Part shown: piece by piece, positions 60,702 to 64,000 of the stretch
Layout of the letters: each line of letters begins with the position of its first letter
How positions within the stretch are numbered: position 1 is the first letter of the stretch
Assembly (NCBI GenBank): GCA_963803545.1
Contig: CAWDMX010000004.1
Coordinates: 1,054,001 to 1,118,000 of the forward strand
Direction: 5' to 3'
DNA: 64,000 nt
Source: Legionella_C sp963803545
GTDB lineage: Bacteria > Pseudomonadota > Gammaproteobacteria > Legionellales > Legionellaceae
Made by a program: the position numbers and the translations under genes
The notes under the pieces: generated by a model
Databases searched by the model: none
Told to the model about the DNA's origin: nothing
What the model saw: only the letters and a program-made list of their open reading frames with translations

Positions 60702-61583
60702 TTGCGATTGTTTTCATTCTCTCTATTTTCAAAAACACGGCCGGCATGGCGCTTTATTCGTCTAGTCGCCACTAATTTTTTGAAAGACGATTGCCCTTAT
60801 CGGGCTTCAGCCCTGGCTTTTACCAGTCTTTTAGCCATTGTGCCCCTAATGACCGTTGGTTTGTTCATTATTACTATTTTTCCGGTGTTTAACGACTACA
60901 GCGCCCCTATTCAGAATTTCATCTTTGAAAATTTTGTTCCCAATACAGGAAAAATAGTGCAAAATTATTTGCAGCAGTTTGTTTCACAAGTTTCACGATT
61001 ATCAATGCCCGGCACGTTATTTCTTTTCGTAACCGCTATTTTACTAATGGTTACAATCGAACACTCCATGAATACTATCTGGCGGGTAAAAAACTCACGA
61101 CATGGAGTCGCAGCGTTTTTATTGTATTGGGCAATATTATCCTTAGGACCTGTCTTACTCGGGCTAAGCCTTGCCTTTAGCTCGTATTTGTCCACCTTAG
61201 TTTTTTTCCAAAAAAAACTAATCTCTTTTCAGTTTTTTGCGTTGCTTCCGGCCGTTCTTTCCTGCCTAGGCTTTACATTTTTATACATTGTCGTCCCAAA
61301 TAAAACCGTAAAATTCCGATACGGTGTGGCTGGGGCTTTAGTGGCAACGCTGTTATTCGAATCAGCAAAACACGCTTTTGCCTATTATCTTTCGCACTAT
61401 AATTCTTATGAGTTGCTTTATGGCGCCTTTGCGACTATTCCCATATTTTTTGTTTGGGTGTATTGGGTCTGGATGATTACTTTATTAGGTGCGGAAGTGA
61501 GCTATGCTTGCTCTATTTTCAATTCAATGAAAGCAAACAAAGCTCGTGTTGTATCCGATAAATCAAAGGATGTAACGACTTAA
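60702..61583 (+). CDS. YihY/BrkB-family inner-membrane protein (UPF0761)
   Basis: The 293-residue protein has about six hydrophobic segments and the family signatures DDCPYRASALAFTSLLAIVPL near the N-terminus and YNSYELLYGAFATIPIFFVWVYWVWMI near the end. It was once called RNase BN; members are now membrane proteins of uncertain function. The apparent start is TTG (60702 or 60708) with no clear ribosome site, so the N-terminus is uncertain by a few codons. Its 3' end overlaps the convergent hslU by about 20 bases. Confidence 0.85.
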   Translation: MRLFSFSLFSKTRPAWRFIRLVATNFLKDDCPYRASALAFTSLLAIVPLMTVGLFIITIFPVFNDYSAPIQNFIFENFVPNTGKIVQNYLQQFVSQVSRLSMPGTLFLFVTAILLMVTIEHSMNTIWRVKNSRHGVAAFLLYWAILSLGPVLLGLSLAFSSYLSTLVFFQKKLISFQFFALLPAVLSCLGFTFLYIVVPNKTVKFRYGVAGALVATLLFESAKHAFAYYLSHYNSYELLYGAFATIPIFFVWVYWVWMITLLGAEVSYACSIFNSMKANKARVVSDKSKDVTT

Positions 61584-62879
61584 ATCTTCATCCTCTACAA
61601 GATTGCCTAAATACTTATTAACGTAGGTAGCGTCAATAAGTATTTGCTCCCCATCCTTATCGTTTGCTTCAAAAGAAATCGTTTCCAGCAGCCGTTCCAT
61701 AACGGTGTACAGACGACGCGCGCCAATGTTTTCTGTACGTTCATTCACCAACCACGCTACCTCTGCAATACGGTGAATACCTGTGGTTTCAAACTCAAGA
61801 CCCACCCCTTCTGTTTGCAACAAGGCTTTGTACTGCTGCGTTAACGAGGCAGTCGGCTCAGTCAGAATTTTAATAAAATCATCGACGATTAAAGCTTTTA
61901 ATTCTACTCTAATTGGAAGGCGACCTTGCAATTCCGCTATTAAATCCGATGGCTTAGCCACATGAAAAGCACCCGAGGCTATAAACAAGATGTGATCGGT
62001 TTTTATATTGCCGTATTTAGTCGTAATCGTTGTGCCTTCCACTAAAGGCAATAGATCGCGTTGCACGCCCTCACGGGAGACGTCTCCACCACCGGCATTT
62101 TCACTGCGTTTTGCAACCTTATCCAGCTCATCAATAAAAACGATTCCATTTTGCTCTACATTGATAATAGCGCGCGCTCTGATTTCCTCTTGGTCTAGCA
62201 GCTTTGTAGACTCTTGCTCACAAAGTAGCTCCATAGCCTTCGGTACAGTCATTTTACGTGTTTTAGTCCGTTGATTTCCTACTTGCTCAAACATTTTTTG
62301 CAACTGGTTGGTCATTTCTTCCATCCCAGGTGGAGACATGATTTCTATACCAACGGGTTGCTCTGTAATTTCAATCTCAATTTCAGTATCGTCAAGTTTA
62401 TTTTCGCGCAATTGCTTCCTGAACACCTGTCGCGCCGCAGAATCTTTTTCTGCTGCACTCATGTTTAGCCGTTCCGGTGGCAGTAAGGCGTCCAGAACGC
62501 GCTCTTCTGCTGCCTCAAAAGCTTTATTCTCCACGTGCAGCATTGCCTTTTCACGCTCTTGCTGAATACCAATTTCGACAAGGTCACGCCCAATCGAGTC
62601 GATATCGCGCCCCACATACCCAACCTCTGTAAATTTAGTTGCTTCAACTTTTAAAAATGGGGCTTCTGCAAGTTTTGCTAATCGGCGTGCAATTTCGGTC
62701 TTGCCCACGCCTGTTGGCCCAATCATTAAAATATTTTTAGGCATTATTTCTTTACGAAGTGGATCATCAATTTGCATACGGCGCCATCGATTGCGCAAAG
62801 CAATAGCCACGGCACGTTTCGCTTCTACTTGTCCAATAATATATTTATCAAGCTCTTCTACAATTTTAGCAGGGGTCAT
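61563..62879 (-). CDS. hslU: HslUV protease ATPase subunit (unfoldase)
   Basis: 438 residues from the ATG at 62879 (MTPAKIVEELDKYIIGQ), close to the usual ~443; the frame is open upstream into hslV. Walker A MIGPTGVGKTEIAR, the pore loop FTEVGYVGRD, Walker B IVFIDELDKVA and the conserved C-terminal tail ending DLSRYIL, which docks into HslV, are all present. It unfolds substrates for HslV and starts 14 bases after the hslV stop. Confidence 0.95.
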   Translation of the reverse strand: MTPAKIVEELDKYIIGQVEAKRAVAIALRNRWRRMQIDDPLRKEIMPKNILMIGPTGVGKTEIARRLAKLAEAPFLKVEATKFTEVGYVGRDIDSIGRDLVEIGIQQEREKAMLHVENKAFEAAEERVLDALLPPERLNMSAAEKDSAARQVFRKQLRENKLDDTEIEIEITEQPVGIEIMSPPGMEEMTNQLQKMFEQVGNQRTKTRKMTVPKAMELLCEQESTKLLDQEEIRARAIINVEQNGIVFIDELDKVAKRSENAGGGDVSREGVQRDLLPLVEGTTITTKYGNIKTDHILFIASGAFHVAKPSDLIAELQGRLPIRVELKALIVDDFIKILTEPTASLTQQYKALLQTEGVGLEFETTGIHRIAEVAWLVNERTENIGARRLYTVMERLLETISFEANDKDGEQILIDATYVNKYLGNLVEDEDLSRYIL

Positions 62880-62892
62880 TGTCGCAGTTAAA

Positions 62893-63444
62893 TTAGTCAC
62901 AATTGTTTTCCAATTTTTCAATAGTTAAATTATTATTTGTAAATATACAAATTTCGCCCGCAATGGCTAAACTTTCTTTTACAATTTGCAGTGCGGATAA
63001 TTTAGTGTTTTTTAACAAAGCACGTGCAGCCGATTGCGCGTAGGGCCCACCGGAACCGATTGCAATTAAACCTTCTTCTGGCTCAATCACATCGCCATTC
63101 CCGGTAATTACTAACGAGGCTTTACTATCGGCCACAGCGAGCAAGGCTTCCAAATGACGCAAGTACTTATCAGAACGCCAATCCTTAGCAAGCTCCACAG
63201 CCGCCCGGACTAAGTTACCTTGATGCATCTCTAGTTTTCGTTCAAATCGCTCAAACAAAGTAAACGCATCCGCAGTTCCACCCGCAAAACCTGCAATAAC
63301 TTGATCCTTATAAATTCGCCTAACTTTTTTTGCATTAGACTTCATAACAATACTGTTTCCCATGGTTACCTGACCATCACCGCCAATAACCACTTGTTTT
63401 CCTCGACGAACTGATACAATAGTTGTGCCTCGATACTGTTCCAA
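62893..63444 (-). CDS. hslV: HslUV protease proteolytic subunit
   Basis: The N-terminal Thr peptidase has about 183 residues. The conserved start EQYRGTTIVSVRRGKQVVIG is preceded by TTG (63444) with GAGAGA 8 bases upstream, so I place the start there. The frame runs to 63507 but those residues are not conserved. After removal of the short leader the active Thr is the first of TTIVSVRR. Lys in the VMKSNAKKVRR region and the GDGQVTMGN loop are typical. It is transcribed with hslU, and deoB lies upstream on the same strand. Confidence 0.93.
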   Translation of the reverse strand: MEQYRGTTIVSVRRGKQVVIGGDGQVTMGNSIVMKSNAKKVRRIYKDQVIAGFAGGTADAFTLFERFERKLEMHQGNLVRAAVELAKDWRSDKYLRHLEALLAVADSKASLVITGNGDVIEPEEGLIAIGSGGPYAQSAARALLKNTKLSALQIVKESLAIAGEICIFTNNNLTIEKLENNCD

Positions 63445-63521
63445 AATTATCTCTCTAGTGAAGGTTAACGGTTTAGGTGGGGTTTGTTGTAAAAAAAACA
63501 AGAGCACACCGGCTAAAATAG

Positions 63522-64000
63522 TTAAATTTTAAAAGCTACGCCGGCTTGCAACGATGGAAGAATCAGAAAATCAGCTATCGTTTGGCCAATATCAGCGAAG
63601 CTATCTCGTCTTCCTATAAATTGTGAGGCGATGGATGGGCCAAAACCAAGAACAGGTATATGTTCTCGGGTGTGATCGCTGCCTGGCAACGTTGGATCGC
63701 AGCCGTGATCTGCGGCAATTACGACCAAATCATCCGGGCGTAAAATTTTTGTTAATTCAGGCAGACGCTGATCAAATTCTTCTAATGCCTGTGCGTAACC
63801 GGCTACATCGCGACGATGGCCATAGGATGAGTCAAAATCCACAAAGTTAGTAAACACCAAGCTTCCGTCTGGAGCCTCTGCAAAGGCGCTTAGAGTTGCA
63901 TCAAATAAAGCCATATTACCGTCTGCTTTGATAGAATCGGTGACGCCCTGATGCGCAAAAATATCCGCAATTTTACCGATGCCAATAACACGGCGTCCGT
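63522..64000 (-). CDS. deoB: Phosphopentomutase, C-terminal part (cut by window edge)
   Basis: The minus-strand frame is open from the window edge to the stop at 63522. It reads GIGKIADIFAHQGVTDSIKA, DGNMALFDATL, FVDFDSSYGHRRDVAGYA, AADHGCDPTLPGSDHTREH, IPVLGFGP and IGQTIADFL. These are the alkaline-phosphatase-superfamily metal-site Asp/His motifs of DeoB, which interconverts ribose-1-P/deoxyribose-1-P and the 5-phosphates in nucleoside salvage. The N-terminus lies beyond position 64000. Confidence 0.93.
   Translation of the reverse strand, partial: GRRVIGIGKIADIFAHQGVTDSIKADGNMALFDATLSAFAEAPDGSLVFTNFVDFDSSYGHRRDVAGYAQALEEFDQRLPELTKILRPDDLVVIAADHGCDPTLPGSDHTREHIPVLGFGPSIASQFIGRRDSFADIGQTIADFLILPSLQAGVAFKI

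Overview
The window reads as a chromosomal segment of a gammaproteobacterium, most likely from the order Legionellales (Legionella/Coxiella/Rickettsiella side). This is inferred from gene content and order, not from a marker gene. The order mlaFEDCB-ibaG-murA, a complete ccmABCDEFGHI operon, gatCAB, hslVU and guaBA-tadA are gammaproteobacterial. An IcmL/DotI-like secreted protein at 58.1 kb points to a lineage with a Dot/Icm-type IVB secretion system. The DNA is AT-rich, with insertion sequences and decaying genes between intact housekeeping operons. I saw no rRNA, tRNA or CRISPR array.

Layout. 0-4.5 kb: a nitrilase-family gene cut by the window edge, yccA, then guaB-guaA-tadA on the minus strand. 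4.7-12.0 kb: an unknown gene followed by a mobile island. Two same-orientation, nearly identical IS6-family copies bracket an AspH-type hydroxylase gene and a broken MFS exporter gene. An IS5-family element sits in the MFS gene, an IS3-family element sits in the left IS6 copy, a decayed transposase lies to the right, and beyond it is a perfect 38-bp palindrome made of two fused IS6 ends. 12.1-14.2 kb: a tiny lipoprotein and minD-minE without an adjacent minC. 14.2-20.4 kb: a minus-strand run of ugpA-ugpE-ugpC-like ABC genes, a membrane protein and fadE. 20.6-27.1 kb: gatCAB, then a SWIM/SNF2 helicase on the opposite strand. 27.3-30.7 kb: a large unknown protein with degenerate repeats and a pair of small outer-membrane barrels. 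30.9-36.2 kb: rpe, slt, a double ABC ATPase and a Nif3-like gene. 36.2-40.7 kb: murA, ibaG and the Mla lipid-transport genes. 41.5-45.7 kb: an odd SDR, a frameshifted acyltransferase/SGNH gene and a secreted protein. 45.8-52.0 kb: the cytochrome c maturation operon. 52.1-57.9 kb: sohB, a gene truncated by an IS3 element, an OPT transporter and an SDR. 58.1-59.9 kb: an IcmL-like secreted protein and a FadL-like porin. 60.1-64.0 kb: a small possible chorismate-lyase-like gene, yihY, hslU-hslV and the end of deoB.

Most operons are tightly packed with ATGA or TAATG overlaps, implying translational coupling. Three genes are broken by one-base changes in A-runs (9424-9430, 43554-43561, 54423-54428). 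This could reflect slippage-driven decay, phase variation or assembly error. The most interesting leads are the IS6-bracketed cassette and its palindromic scar, the poly-A switch in the acyltransferase, the 603-residue repeat protein, the minC-less minDE pair, and the ABC transporter-fadE operon that lacks a binding protein.
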